A stretch of DNA of 32,943 bases from Acidobacteriota bacterium (GCA_021828285.1 JAKASG010000006.1:1-32943), one strand, 5' to 3'. Positions 16,823 through 25,974 are shown, counted from the first letter of the stretch. Translations and numbers: made by a program. Notes: generated by a model from the letters alone, not told the origin.

Positions 16823-17794
16823 TCAGGACGCCGGCACGGTGAACGGCTGAGCAAGCGTAAAGTCAAGCTCCGTTTCACTCGGAATGTGAACTTGCGGGCC
16901 CTTCGTCATCACCTGAAGGGCGCCCGCGCCTCCTGCGCCGACCGCTGCGCCGATGGCCGCGCCTTTCCCGCCTGCGGCAATCGCGCCGATCAGCGCGCCG
17001 ACCCCCACACCGATGCCCATGCGCTGGGCCGTTTGCGTACTCCGTGATTTCGCGGCAAGCTGGTAGTCGCTCGTCACGATGGGAATCACCCGGTTATTGA
17101 TGTCAATGCCCGTCAATTCGAGGCGCAACTCCGACTTCCCCATCATTTTTCCCGACTGCGTCGCTTGCGTCAGATGTCCATAGACCATGGCATCTTTGGG
17201 AGCGACGACCGTGCCGCTGCCGATCACGAGCGGTTGAGCAAGAGTTGCCTGGAACTTGTCGCCCGCGTGGTTCGTTGCGGAGTCAATGGTGGTCATCATG
17301 CGAACAATCAAGTGGGTTCCCGCAGGAACTGTGACGTTGCTGACGGTCGGGCCGGGATTGCTCGGGACAGCCCCCGGCGCGGCCGTGGTTCCGGTCGTCA
17401 CATTGGTCGCCGGCTCACTGGCAGCCGGCGCGGCGGTTCCAGGAGCAGAAGGAGCCATCGGGCTTGCCGGGGCCCCAGTCGCGGCCGGCGTCGCCGACGG
17501 CGCGCTGCTTGGAGCCGGCGCGGCGATCGGTGCGGTTGCAGGAGGCGGAGCGGTCGGAGCATTCGAATTCACACCATTCGACGACAGGTCAATCAGGATG
17601 ATGTCAGAGACAGCGTATTGCAAGACTTTGCCGTTCACCATGAAATTCACGGTCTCTGATGTCCCGCCGAGATAGTTGCCTTGAAAGACCGTTCCGTTCC
17701 TGAGTTCAAGGCTCGCGCCGTGCGCCGCGCAAATCACAAGCGGAGACAGCAGAAACACGGCAGCCAAACCCGTTCTATAAATCCAATGTCTCAT
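16823..17794 (-). CDS. Secreted TrbI/VirB10-like protein with Pro/Ala linker and glycine zipper
   Basis: I do not recognise a named gene. The 323-residue product has a signal peptide (1-27, ending AAHGA-S), a small N-terminal domain (28-72), a long Ala/Pro/Ser/Thr linker (about 78-155), and a domain at 155-250 with the VirB10/TrbI-like pattern: VPAGTHLIVRMMTTIDS, GDKFQATLAQPLV, GTVVAPKDAMVYGHLTQA, then KSELRLELTGI. It ends with a glycine zipper (260-292: GIGVGVGALIGAIAAGGKG...). This suggests an envelope-anchored protein spanning the periplasm, but no conjugation or type IV secretion genes are nearby. The ATG at 17794 has AAGGAGG 7 nt upstream. Confidence 0.75.
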   Translation of the reverse strand: MRHWIYRTGLAAVFLLSPLVICAAHGASLELRNGTVFQGNYLGGTSETVNFMVNGKVLQYAVSDIILIDLSSNGVNSNAPTAPPPATAPIAAPAPSSAPSATPAATGAPASPMAPSAPGTAAPAASEPATNVTTGTTAAPGAVPSNPGPTVSNVTVPAGTHLIVRMMTTIDSATNHAGDKFQATLAQPLVIGSGTVVAPKDAMVYGHLTQATQSGKMMGKSELRLELTGIDINNRVIPIVTSDYQLAAKSRSTQTAQRMGIGVGVGALIGAIAAGGKGAAIGAAVGAGGAGALQVMTKGPQVHIPSETELDFTLAQPFTVPAS

Positions 17795-17979
17795 CGCTGA
17801 CCCTCCTTGCTCGTTCCCTGGGAGAAATCTCCAGGTTGGAGTCGAGTCAATTGTAAATCAGTTCCGCGCTCGATTTGACATCATTTTGAACAGTCGGGAT
17901 GGCCGGAAGCGGCGAAACCGGCATCTCGCCGCGGCCCCGTCTCTCGATCTCCGTTCAAACGGGAGATAATTGACTTTGT

Positions 17980-19593
17980 GTGCTGCGTTATGAAACATTC
18001 AGGTCGGCAGTGGCGGCAAAACACTCGCAACTTACGAGCGCGCGAGAGGCTTTTCGCACCCGCATGGAAGCGGAAGGCGCCGCCGAAGTCTGGAAAAATT
18101 TCTCAGGCCAGATCGCAGCCGTGCTTTCGGGCGGCGGAGCGCGCGGCGCTTACGAAGTCGGCGCGCTCCTCGCCTTTCAGGACGCCCGTCTCCCGACCCA
18201 TATCATGGCTGCCAGTTCGGTGGGCAGCATTAACGCGGCCAGCTTCGCCGCGCGGGCGGAAGGAAATGTCGGCAATGCCGAGCACCTGGCGGCTTCCTGG
18301 AAAGGTCTGACACCCCCTCAAGTCGGCATCGAATGGACGCGATATCTTTGGGTGCTCGTTGGAATCATTGCGGCTTCGGCCGGTTTCGGCAACTTTATCC
18401 GCTACGAACTGGAGCTTCGCCACATCACGCTCGCGATGCCCGATCCCGCGCTCACGTGGATCGCTCTCGGCGTTGCCGGATGCGCGGTGCTCATCTTTTA
18501 CGACCGCCTTCCTTATCTCGGCTATGTTCTTCGCAATGCGCTCCATCGAACCGTTTGGGAGCCCGATCGCGAGAAAATCAATCAATCCTTGATCGCCAAT
18601 TTCCTCGTCTTTGCCTCGATCGCGGTCGTTTGCTGGTCGCTGCATCTGTTCCGGCAAGTCATGCGCCTGGCGCGGGCCGATCTCCCCGCCGCCGGCCTTT
18701 TCGCGGTGGCCATCGTCCTCATTGCCGCGCTGATTGTCTTTCTGCGTGCGCGCTTCCGCCATCATGCGAGCGCCCAAACGCACCGCTTGCTGCGCTTGCC
18801 CCTGCGCTCGGGATTGTTTCAAAACTTCGAGCGGGAGCGATTTCTCCGCCAGCGCATTTCAATGGAGCGCTTGCGCGCTTCCCCCATTCGAGTCATCTTC
18901 ACGGCCACCGACCTCTCGACCGGTGAGGCAAAGTTCTTCTCAAACAAGCCTCCCGAGGAGCTGGCGCGCGGTCCGGGCGCCGACGAAAAATTCGCGCTCA
19001 AGGAAGTCGCGCTTCCGGTGGACCTGATGCGCGCGATCCTCGCCTCGTCCGCGCTGCCCATCGTCTACGAACCGATGCCGGTGGACCAGCGGCTTTACTT
19101 CGACGGCGCCATCGTCACCAATCAGCCCATTCGCCCTGCCGTGCGCCTCGGAGCTGACGTGCTCTTCATCATCATGATGGATTCGCCGCACGAAGCCGAG
19201 CCACGCGCCGAAACCTTCATTGACGTCGGTCTGCGTGCGCTCGATTTTCTGCTCGCGCAAAATCTGACCACCGATCTCCGGACGCTGGCCCTGGTGAACG
19301 GCATGTGCGAAAGGGTCTCGCGCCAGTTCGGATTCAGCCCCGAAGAAGTGGAAGTCGACTTCGGTGCGCGGCATTACCGTTACGTGCGCGCTTACACCAT
19401 CCGGCCGCATGAGCTTTTGATCGGAACAGCGCTCGATTTCAACCGCGAGACCATCGAGCCGGCGACGCTCCGCGGCTATCAGGATGCTTCCGCGCAGATC
19501 GAAGCTTTCCTCGCCTACGCGCGAGAGAAGCCACGTTTCGTTTACCGTCGGCATCATCTCCTTCTCACGCCGGAGCACAAGCCCCCAACCTGA
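17980..19593 (+). CDS. Patatin-like phospholipase with four internal membrane helices
   Basis: This is a lipid acyl hydrolase of the patatin family, 537 residues. The oxyanion loop is GGGARGAYEVG (51-61), the nucleophile Ser80 sits in ASSVGS, and the catalytic Asp375 is in DGA. The usual GxSxG reads A78-S-S80-V-G, so the first glycine is alanine. Between nucleophile and Asp, four hydrophobic segments (about 122-140, 158-175, 204-224, 236-256) are inserted, which would fix the enzyme in the inner membrane. The start is uncertain: GTG 17980 has no normally spaced SD, though a GATAAT at 17965-17970 could give a near-leaderless transcript. ATG 18064 is the alternative and keeps the whole catalytic domain. 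Confidence 0.85.
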   Translation: MLRYETFRSAVAAKHSQLTSAREAFRTRMEAEGAAEVWKNFSGQIAAVLSGGGARGAYEVGALLAFQDARLPTHIMAASSVGSINAASFAARAEGNVGNAEHLAASWKGLTPPQVGIEWTRYLWVLVGIIAASAGFGNFIRYELELRHITLAMPDPALTWIALGVAGCAVLIFYDRLPYLGYVLRNALHRTVWEPDREKINQSLIANFLVFASIAVVCWSLHLFRQVMRLARADLPAAGLFAVAIVLIAALIVFLRARFRHHASAQTHRLLRLPLRSGLFQNFERERFLRQRISMERLRASPIRVIFTATDLSTGEAKFFSNKPPEELARGPGADEKFALKEVALPVDLMRAILASSALPIVYEPMPVDQRLYFDGAIVTNQPIRPAVRLGADVLFIIMMDSPHEAEPRAETFIDVGLRALDFLLAQNLTTDLRTLALVNGMCERVSRQFGFSPEEVEVDFGARHYRYVRAYTIRPHELLIGTALDFNRETIEPATLRGYQDASAQIEAFLAYAREKPRFVYRRHHLLLTPEHKPPT

Positions 19594-19671
19594 CGCCGCG
19601 TTCGAGAGGCCCACTCGCCGCCGCTCGGAGGCTCGATGCCGGCTGCATAAGCAACTCTGCCGGCAACCTGA

Positions 19672-19677
19672 TAAAAT
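19672..19677 (+). promoter_or_regulatory. -10 box of dinB-like gene, near-leaderless arrangement
   Basis: TAAAAT ends 8 nt before the ATG at 19686, placing the expected transcript start at or next to the start codon. No SD is present. Confidence 0.4.
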
Positions 19678-19685
19678 GCTGGTCT

Positions 19686-20159
19686 ATGGACACCCTCAAT
19701 CATTTCCGCGAGTTTTTCGACTATGATCACTGGGCCAATCGCGAGGCGCTCGAGAGCCTGGCGAGCCTCGAGCCGGGCAAATCCGAGTGCCCGCTCCAGC
19801 TCCTGGGCCACGTCATTGGCGCCGAACGCCTTTGGCTGCAACGCTTTGATACCGCCGCTCCGTCTGCCCTTCCGTGGCCGGCGATCACGGGCGATGAAGC
19901 CGGACCGGCGATTGACGAAATCTACGCACAGTGGCGCGTGACGCTCGACCGAATGGAGCGAGAAGGCCTCGACCGCGACCTCAGTTACCGCAACACGAAA
20001 GGAGTTGAATTTAAAACGCCGATTCGCGACGTTTTGACTCACTTGGTGATGCACTCGGCTTATCATCGCGGCCAATTGGCCGCCGCTGTTCGTGCCGCTG
20101 GCGGCAAGCCGGCTGCGACGGATTACGTCGCCTGGGTGCGCAAGGGTAAAAAACCGTGA
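19686..20159 (+). CDS. DinB-family (YfiT/DinB-like) metal-binding protein
   Basis: This 157-residue four-helix-bundle protein has the DinB-superfamily histidine triad: H42 in LLGHVIGAE, and H123 and H127 in HLVMHSAYHRGQ. Members bind a divalent metal, and some act as thiol transferases (bacillithiol or mycothiol dependent); others are of unknown role and damage-inducible. The N-terminal FREFFDYDHWANREALESL is typical. It starts at ATG 19686 with a TAAAAT 8 nt upstream and no SD, so it may be leaderless. The specific substrate cannot be told. Confidence 0.88.
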   Translation: MDTLNHFREFFDYDHWANREALESLASLEPGKSECPLQLLGHVIGAERLWLQRFDTAAPSALPWPAITGDEAGPAIDEIYAQWRVTLDRMEREGLDRDLSYRNTKGVEFKTPIRDVLTHLVMHSAYHRGQLAAAVRAAGGKPAATDYVAWVRKGKKP

Positions 20160-20211
20160 GCGGCGCGAACCTCCGGAGGAACGCCGCGATCTCAAAAGCG
20201 CAAGTTTCCTT

Positions 20212-20241
20212 TTGCAAAAATAGCGGACTTACGGCTATGAT
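20212..20241 (+). promoter_or_regulatory. sigma70 promoter of the small coiled-coil protein gene
   Basis: TTGCAA (20212-20217), an 18-bp spacer and TATGAT (20236-20241). It lies about 88 nt upstream of the ATG at 20329. Confidence 0.5.
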
Positions 20242-20328
20242 GCGTGTTAACGAGCGTGCCGACGCGCCGCGGGCTGGCGAATTCCACGGGCGGCAGCGGC
20301 GTGCAGGCTCGATTTTCCAGGAGGCCTA

Positions 20329-20640
20329 ATGAAAAGACTCTTGGTATTGGCGGCGGCGACGATTCTTCTTGGAGCGCCGCTTTCGTTGCGGGCCAGGTCG
20401 CGGGAGATGCTTCGCCTCATAAAGCAGCAGAAGGCGGAGCAGCAGGCGTTGAAGCTCAAGGAAAAGTATCAGAATGAATTATTCCGGCGCGGGTCCCTTT
20501 CGAAAGCGATGCGCATCCAGATGAAGCACGAATTGCAGCGCGAAAAGCGTGAATTGCGCGAGCGTCAGAAAGACGAGCGGCAAAAAATGAAAGACCAGGA
20601 AAGAATGATGAAGGAGTCGTCGAAGGAGCTGCAACCCTAA
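20329..20640 (+). CDS. Small secreted, highly charged coiled-coil protein
   Basis: I do not recognise a family. The 103-residue product has a signal peptide (MKRLLVLAAATILLGAPLSLRA, cut near residue 22), then an almost uninterrupted Lys/Arg/Glu/Gln-rich helix (residues about 24-100) with heptad-like spacing. A strong SD (AGGAGG) sits five nt before the ATG. It is likely a periplasmic or envelope helical protein. A second secreted protein gene follows after 111 nt on the same strand. Confidence 0.7.
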   Translation: MKRLLVLAAATILLGAPLSLRARSREMLRLIKQQKAEQQALKLKEKYQNELFRRGSLSKAMRIQMKHELQREKRELRERQKDERQKMKDQERMMKESSKELQP

Positions 20641-20751
20641 GCGACGCCGCCTGTCCCCGCCCTCGCGCCGGCTGATGCGCCGCGATCATCCCGACTACGC
20701 CGGCAGGGAGGCTTCCTCAAGCACTTTCGGCGCCAGCTTCCGAGGCCAGCC

Positions 20752-21225
20752 ATGAAATGGGTTTTCCGCGCGTTTGCCCTTTCAATTCTTCTTCCCATCG
20801 CAGCCGGTGCACAGAACCGCCCCACGCTTCATCGCTCTCATGAGACGGAATACGGCCCGAATACTTCTTCCACCACGAACGCTCAAATGCTCGCCCGGAT
20901 TCATACGATCTATCTGGAACCGATTGGACACGATTTGAGCCGGACGATGGCCGCGGGACTCAAGACGCTGGGGTGGGTGCGCGTCGTGACGTCGCGGAGC
21001 AAAGCAGATGCGGTGCTGAGCGGCACATGCTTTGACGCGCGCCATTTGAAAATCGTGCATTCGGAGGTCTACCTCAACAATCGCCGTTCGGGCGCCGCGA
21101 TCTGGGAAGATGAAATTCGCGTTCCTTATGGTCCGCCGCCGCTTGCGCAAGTCGTGGACCAAAGCGCCCGTGAACTCGTAGCTCACTTGCAGGAGAGCGT
21201 TCGAAAGGCCCGCGGCGGCCGCTAG
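20752..21225 (+). CDS. Hypothetical secreted protein
   Basis: The 157-residue product has a signal peptide (MKWVFRAFALSILLPIAAGA-Q), with cleavage near residue 20. The mature part has an alpha/beta feel: IHTIYLEPIGHDLSRTMAAGL, then TSRSKADAVLSGTC, then AAIWEDEI. This pattern of a short strand, 'ADAVL.G' and a final 'IW..E' recalls small periplasmic lipoprotein-like domains, but I cannot assign a family. GAGG lies six nt before the ATG. It precedes the GNAT gene on the same strand. Confidence 0.65.
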   Translation: MKWVFRAFALSILLPIAAGAQNRPTLHRSHETEYGPNTSSTTNAQMLARIHTIYLEPIGHDLSRTMAAGLKTLGWVRVVTSRSKADAVLSGTCFDARHLKIVHSEVYLNNRRSGAAIWEDEIRVPYGPPPLAQVVDQSARELVAHLQESVRKARGGR

Positions 21226-21283
21226 TCCCGCGACTGTTCGTGCTCGGCCGCCGCTCCAATCTCCTTCGGCTGAAGGATTCCCT

Positions 21284-21784
21284 TTGCCCTTCAAGCTCGC
21301 GCCCGGTAGTGCTCGCTCCGCCACCGAACGAATAAAGCTGCGGTCCTTTCAAAATCGTGATATGAAAACGCTTTTGAAGATTGACCAGGAATGTTTCCCT
21401 CCCGGCGTATCCTACAATCTCGAAGAGTTGACCGAATTCGTGCGGCATCCATCAAGCCGGACCTGGGTGGTCGAAGCGGAAGGCGCCGTGGGCGGATTTC
21501 TCATCGCTCATCGCGATTCGCCCGCGTCGGCGCACATCATCACCATTGACGTTCTCGAAAAATGGCGGCGACAGGGCATGGGCAACCTCTTGATATACGT
21601 GGCGGAAAATTGGGCGATCCGCCGGGGCCTCCGGCGGATGGTGCTCGAAACGAGTGAACAGAATTCCGCCGCGCAGCGCTTTTATAGAGCGCGCGGCTAC
21701 CGGCACGTCCGCACAATTCCCCATTATTATTCAGACGGTTCCGCGGCCTGGGTGATGACCAAGGATTTCGATGCCGCGCGGTAG
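21284..21784 (+). CDS. GNAT-family N-acetyltransferase (RimI-like)
   Basis: This 166-residue acetyl-CoA-dependent transferase has the acetyl-CoA motif A in IDVLEKWRRQGMGNLLI (Q/R-x-x-G-x-G) and a family-typical C-terminal NSAAQRFYRARGY. The fold and motif order fit RimI, which acetylates ribosomal or other protein N-termini; it could act on another amine. The start is TTG 21284 with AAGGA six nt upstream. It is convergent with smc; the 65-bp gap between them has no strong hairpin. Confidence 0.85.
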   Translation: MPFKLAPGSARSATERIKLRSFQNRDMKTLLKIDQECFPPGVSYNLEELTEFVRHPSSRTWVVEAEGAVGGFLIAHRDSPASAHIITIDVLEKWRRQGMGNLLIYVAENWAIRRGLRRMVLETSEQNSAAQRFYRARGYRHVRTIPHYYSDGSAAWVMTKDFDAAR

Positions 21785-21849
21785 GGCGCAGCCTCCGCCG
21801 GGGCGAATTCGAGGGCCGTCGAAACGAAGGCGGCCGAGCGCGATTATGC

Positions 21850-24800
21850 TCAGGCGGGAACAGCTACGGGCGTAAGTTCCGCATCTGCCAATTTCACGGA
21901 AACCAGTTTAGAAACGCCGGGGTCTTCCATCGTCACACCGTAGATAGTGTGCGCGATTTCCATGGTGCGCTTGTTGTGGGTGATGATGATGAACTGCGTA
22001 TGAAGGCTCAGACGATGGATGAGCCGCGTGAAACGCTCGATGTTCGTCTCATCGAGCGGAGCATCCACTTCATCGAGAATGCAGAACGGGCTCGGGGCAT
22101 AACGGAAAAGCGCGATGAGGAGCGATAGCGCGGCGAGCGCCTTTTCCCCGCCCGAAAGCAGCAGCACGTTCTGCAGGCGCTTCCCGGGCGGCTGCGCCAC
22201 AATGTCGAGGCCGCTTTCCGGATCGCTCTCGTCCGTCAGGCGAAGCTCGCCCACGCCTCCGTCGAAAAGCGTGCGGAAGGATTCCGCGAAATATTCATTG
22301 ATCTTTCGAAACGCGTCGAGGAATTGCTGGCGCGACGTAAGGTCAATTTCGCGGATAGCTTTCGCGGTGTCTTCGATCGAGGCGAGCAAATCCTGCCGCT
22401 GCGTTTCAAGGAACGTATAACGCTCTTCGGCGTCGCGCAGTTCCTCAAGGGCCATCATGTTGAGGGGGCCGAGATTTTCGATTTTGGTCTTCAGCTCGCG
22501 CGCCTCGATATCCGCGGCGGCGAGGGCGTCGCCCGAAAGAATGGATTCAGCGGGCAATTCCGCGGCGAGCGCGGCGGGTTCCATCGCCAGCGTTTCGCGG
22601 CACTCGTGCGCCGCGTGGCCGTAATCCGATTCGACCCGCGCCTGCGCGATCTCGCATTGTGAGCGCTTTTCGCGCAGCCTTTCGAGCTCAGCGCGCGCGC
22701 GATCGAGCTCCGGCGCAATCGCGTCGCGCCGCATTCGCGCCTGCTGGAGCTCCTCATCGAACCGCGCGAGGGATTCTTGCGCCGACTGGCGCTCGATTTC
22801 GCCCGCTTCCAGCCGTTCGCGGGATGCCTTAATCTCTTCCGCCAGCTCGCTCCGGCGTGCCTTCCATGCCCCGAGCTGTTCACGCGCGCGCACCGCCTGC
22901 GAGCGTGCTTCGGCGATTTCCGCGCCCAGCCTTTCACGCTCCGTCGCCATTGCCCGCGCCCGCTCGTCGAGCGCGCTCATCCGGGCCATCGCGCGCGCCT
23001 GTTCCTCCGCCCCGTGGGCAAAAGATCCGCGCAGCTCTCGCAAGGACTGTTCGAGCGCGCTGATGGCGCTCTCGCGCGCGGAGCGCTCGCTCGTAACAGC
23101 GTCGAGCCGGCCGCGCAACCGCTCGCGGCGAGCCGCAATGCTTTCGGCCTCCGCGTCGAGCCGAACCTTTTCAGAATCGAGCTGCGCGATCTGCCGCTCC
23201 GCCCGTTCGACGGCTTCGTGCGTCTGGCGCACCTTCTCATCCGCAAGGAGCGTCGTCTTTTCTGCCTCCGCTTTCGCCGCCGTATTGTGGTCGAAAACCT
23301 CTTTGCAGCGTGCTCCCGCTTCGAGGGCGCCGGCAAGCGCTTTTTCACCCGCCTCGATTGCGGCTTCGAGCTCCGTGCCGCGCCGCTCGAGTTCTCGATG
23401 ATCTCGCCGCAGCGCGAGCGGACCCGCGCTCACGCCCTTGCCACCCGCCACCAGCCTGTGATGGTAATGCTCGCCGCTCGGCGTGAGGAAATGATGTTCC
23501 GGATAGGACTTAGCCAGCCGCTCGGCCGCCGCCGAATTTTCGACGAGATAGGCCTTCCCGAGCGACGGCAGGGGCAAATCGCCGTTGAGTCCAAGCCTCG
23601 GTTCAAACCGGATCAAATCGCGCACCGGAGCGATAACGCCGGCTTCGCGCGCTGCTGCGTCCTGATGTCCGTTCGCGTGGCCGTCCGGGCCGGTTCGCGT
23701 GACGAAAAACATCGAGCGGCCAGCGCCCTCCTGCCGTAACAGCGCGATCGCGCATTGCGCCTCCGCATGCGCGCCGACCACCACGCACTCGAGTTCCGCC
23801 TTCAGAAATTCCTCGACCACTTCTTCATAGCCGGGTGAAACCTCGACAAAATCGGAAAGCAAGCCCATCGGCTGGAAGCGGTGACCATTCTCGCCGATTT
23901 CGGACGCCAGCAACCGTCGAACGCCGTCCGAAGTGTAAGCGTGACGGCTCAGCGTGGATTCAAGGGTCTGCTTCCGGGCGAGGACCGCGGAAAATTCCTG
24001 CCGCAACGAATCGAGCTCCGCGCGCGTGCGAGTTTCTTCAGCGCGCGCCGCTCCGAGCGCGGCCTCGGCGCGAGCGAGCGCCTCGGCCAGCTCCGACCGG
24101 GACTGTTCTCTTTCAAGACGCTCGCGCGTGAGCCGGTCGAATTCCGCTGCGGCCAGCCCGCGTTCCGCTTCCGCAGCCATTCGCACGGCGGAGTCCCGCG
24201 CGGCTTCGCGGCCGAGAGCCGCCGCCATTTCTTCGGCCTGGCTGATTTGATTTCTGAGTTCGGAGGACTCATTCAGCGCTACAAGCAATCCCTGCCGCGC
24301 CGCCTCGAGAGATGCTTCATTGGTCCTGATTTGCTCGTCCAAATGCGCCTGCTCCCCGGTGATGCGCCGGGTGTTTTCGCGAGCCGCCAGAAGCTCCTGC
24401 TCGAGCGCCTTCCCTTCCCGGTCGCGCTCTTCCGCGGCGCCCGCAAGCGCGGCGGTGCGCCGGTCGAACTCTTCAGCGGCGCGTTCGCCTTCGTCCGACC
24501 GCGCTTCGAGGTGCGCGATCTCCTGGGCCGCCTGCTCGATCCGCGATTCCATCCGCTGCCGGTCGAGCGCAGCCTGTGCGAGCGCTTGCTGGAGCCTTTC
24601 GGTTTCCTTTTCAAGCTGCTCGCTTCGCGCGGTGAAAGATTTCTGCTCTTGTTCGAGCCCGGCCAATTGCTCCGCCGATTCGCGGAGCGCCGTTTGCGCG
24701 GCTTCGAGTTCCAGCGTAAGCCTGCTTCGCCTGCCTTCGAGCTCCGCCAGTCGCGACGCGACAAGAACCCGTTGCCGCGCCTGCCATTCCGAGTGCAATT

Positions 24801-25557
24801 CCTGGTAGCGGCGGGCTTTTGAAGCCTGCCGCTTGAGCGAATTCACCTGTTTCGTGACTTCGAGAAGGATGTCCGTGATCCGGGAAAGATTGCCGCGCGC
24901 CGACTCGAGCTTCAATTCCGCGGCTCGCTTGCGCGCCTTGAATTTCGAGACGCCCGCCGCTTCCTCGATAATCAGCCGGCGGTCGGAAGGTTTTGAACTC
25001 AGGATCTGCCCGATTCGCCCCTGCTCGATGATCGCGTAGGATTCCGGCCCAAGCCCCGTTCCCATGAAGAGGTCCTGGATGTCGCGCAATCGCGCCGTCT
25101 CGCCGTCAATCAGATATTCGCTTTCGCCCGAGCGGAAAAGGCGCCGCGTGACGGTCACCCGCGTGCGCTTCGCGACGGTGGAGGGTTCGGGCGCGGCCTT
25201 CGCGCTTGACTCATCCAGGGATTCGTCGCCCTGCACTTCCGCGGCCGGCTCGGACAGGAGCGGCGCGGGCGCGAGACCGGCGGCTTCCGCATCGGGGTCC
25301 ATGAGCGTCAAGCTCACTTCGGCAAGGCTCGTCGGAAAACGGCTGCTCGTGCCGTTGAAAATCAAATCCGTCATCCGCTCGCCGCGCAAAAGTCGCGGGC
25401 TTTGCTCGCCCAGCACCCAGCTCATTGCATCTGATAAATTGGATTTTCCGCAGCCGTTCGGCCCGACCACCGCGACGGTCCCTTGAGGAAATTCGAGCCG
25501 CGTGCGGTCCGCAAACGATTTGAAACCGTTGATTTCCAGCCGTTTGAGTTTCAGCAA
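21850..25557 (-). CDS. smc: Chromosome segregation ATPase SMC
   Basis: SMC forms the arms and heads of the bacterial condensin complex. The 1235-residue product has Walker A GPNGCGKSN (32-40), a long coiled coil with a hinge region near the middle (SDGVRRLL to AYLVENS and on), the ABC signature LSGGEKAL (about 1134-1141) and Walker B FCILDEVDAPLD (about 1158-1169). An acidic, low-complexity insert of about 45 residues (88-131) lies in the N-terminal head. The frame stays open to 26022, but homology starts at TTG 25557 (MLKLKRLEINGFKSF), with GGAGG eight nt upstream. Partners scpA and scpB are not in the window. It is divergent from the foldase gene. Confidence 0.95.
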   Translation of the reverse strand: MLKLKRLEINGFKSFADRTRLEFPQGTVAVVGPNGCGKSNLSDAMSWVLGEQSPRLLRGERMTDLIFNGTSSRFPTSLAEVSLTLMDPDAEAAGLAPAPLLSEPAAEVQGDESLDESSAKAAPEPSTVAKRTRVTVTRRLFRSGESEYLIDGETARLRDIQDLFMGTGLGPESYAIIEQGRIGQILSSKPSDRRLIIEEAAGVSKFKARKRAAELKLESARGNLSRITDILLEVTKQVNSLKRQASKARRYQELHSEWQARQRVLVASRLAELEGRRSRLTLELEAAQTALRESAEQLAGLEQEQKSFTARSEQLEKETERLQQALAQAALDRQRMESRIEQAAQEIAHLEARSDEGERAAEEFDRRTAALAGAAEERDREGKALEQELLAARENTRRITGEQAHLDEQIRTNEASLEAARQGLLVALNESSELRNQISQAEEMAAALGREAARDSAVRMAAEAERGLAAAEFDRLTRERLEREQSRSELAEALARAEAALGAARAEETRTRAELDSLRQEFSAVLARKQTLESTLSRHAYTSDGVRRLLASEIGENGHRFQPMGLLSDFVEVSPGYEEVVEEFLKAELECVVVGAHAEAQCAIALLRQEGAGRSMFFVTRTGPDGHANGHQDAAAREAGVIAPVRDLIRFEPRLGLNGDLPLPSLGKAYLVENSAAAERLAKSYPEHHFLTPSGEHYHHRLVAGGKGVSAGPLALRRDHRELERRGTELEAAIEAGEKALAGALEAGARCKEVFDHNTAAKAEAEKTTLLADEKVRQTHEAVERAERQIAQLDSEKVRLDAEAESIAARRERLRGRLDAVTSERSARESAISALEQSLRELRGSFAHGAEEQARAMARMSALDERARAMATERERLGAEIAEARSQAVRAREQLGAWKARRSELAEEIKASRERLEAGEIERQSAQESLARFDEELQQARMRRDAIAPELDRARAELERLREKRSQCEIAQARVESDYGHAAHECRETLAMEPAALAAELPAESILSGDALAAADIEARELKTKIENLGPLNMMALEELRDAEERYTFLETQRQDLLASIEDTAKAIREIDLTSRQQFLDAFRKINEYFAESFRTLFDGGVGELRLTDESDPESGLDIVAQPPGKRLQNVLLLSGGEKALAALSLLIALFRYAPSPFCILDEVDAPLDETNIERFTRLIHRLSLHTQFIIITHNKRTMEIAHTIYGVTMEDPGVSKLVSVKLADAELTPVAVPA

Positions 25558-25565
25558 AATTCTTG

Positions 25566-25570
25566 CCTCC
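25566..25570 (-). promoter_or_regulatory. SD site that fixes the smc TTG start
   Basis: GGAGG on the minus strand, eight nt upstream of TTG 25557. It supports the short SMC over the 155-residue upstream extension. Confidence 0.6.
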
Positions 25571-25974
25571 GGCCCGCTCTTGCGGCGCCGAATGCCGCCG
25601 CAGAGCGTTTGCCCTGCTGCTTGGATATTATGAAGCGCGCCCGGCGCGGAAGGTTTCCAAAGGATCCCGATCCCGCCTGTGGCAAGCGTTTCGTTCGCCG
25701 GAATGGGCGCAATAAAGGCAGGCTGACGCGAAGCTCCCCTCGAGCTCGATTGCACGGTACCACGGAACCCGGGGCTTGTAAAGCGAAAAAACACTATCCG
25801 AAGGGTTGCAGATGCAATTGCTACCACATGTGGTGGTCGGCTCGCCACGGCAGGGCGGCTCCCGAAGATTGATGTCAAATCCCCTTTTCTCCATCCCTGA
25901 AATTTCCTGCTTCCGAATTTCCGCATCGAGCCCCCCAAGGCCGCATACCGGATTTCGAACTCTTCTTCCTGCTG
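25571..25974. other. smc/foldase intergenic region
   Basis: About 480 bp separates the divergent starts. The smc frame is open through it by chance, but the translation has no domain-like pattern. The only clear sites are the foldase promoter and the smc SD; I see no convincing smc promoter. Confidence 0.5.

Noticed and set aside
17875-17880. Perfect TTGACA in the patatin upstream region
   Set aside because: No -10-like hexamer is at the proper distance; treated as chance.
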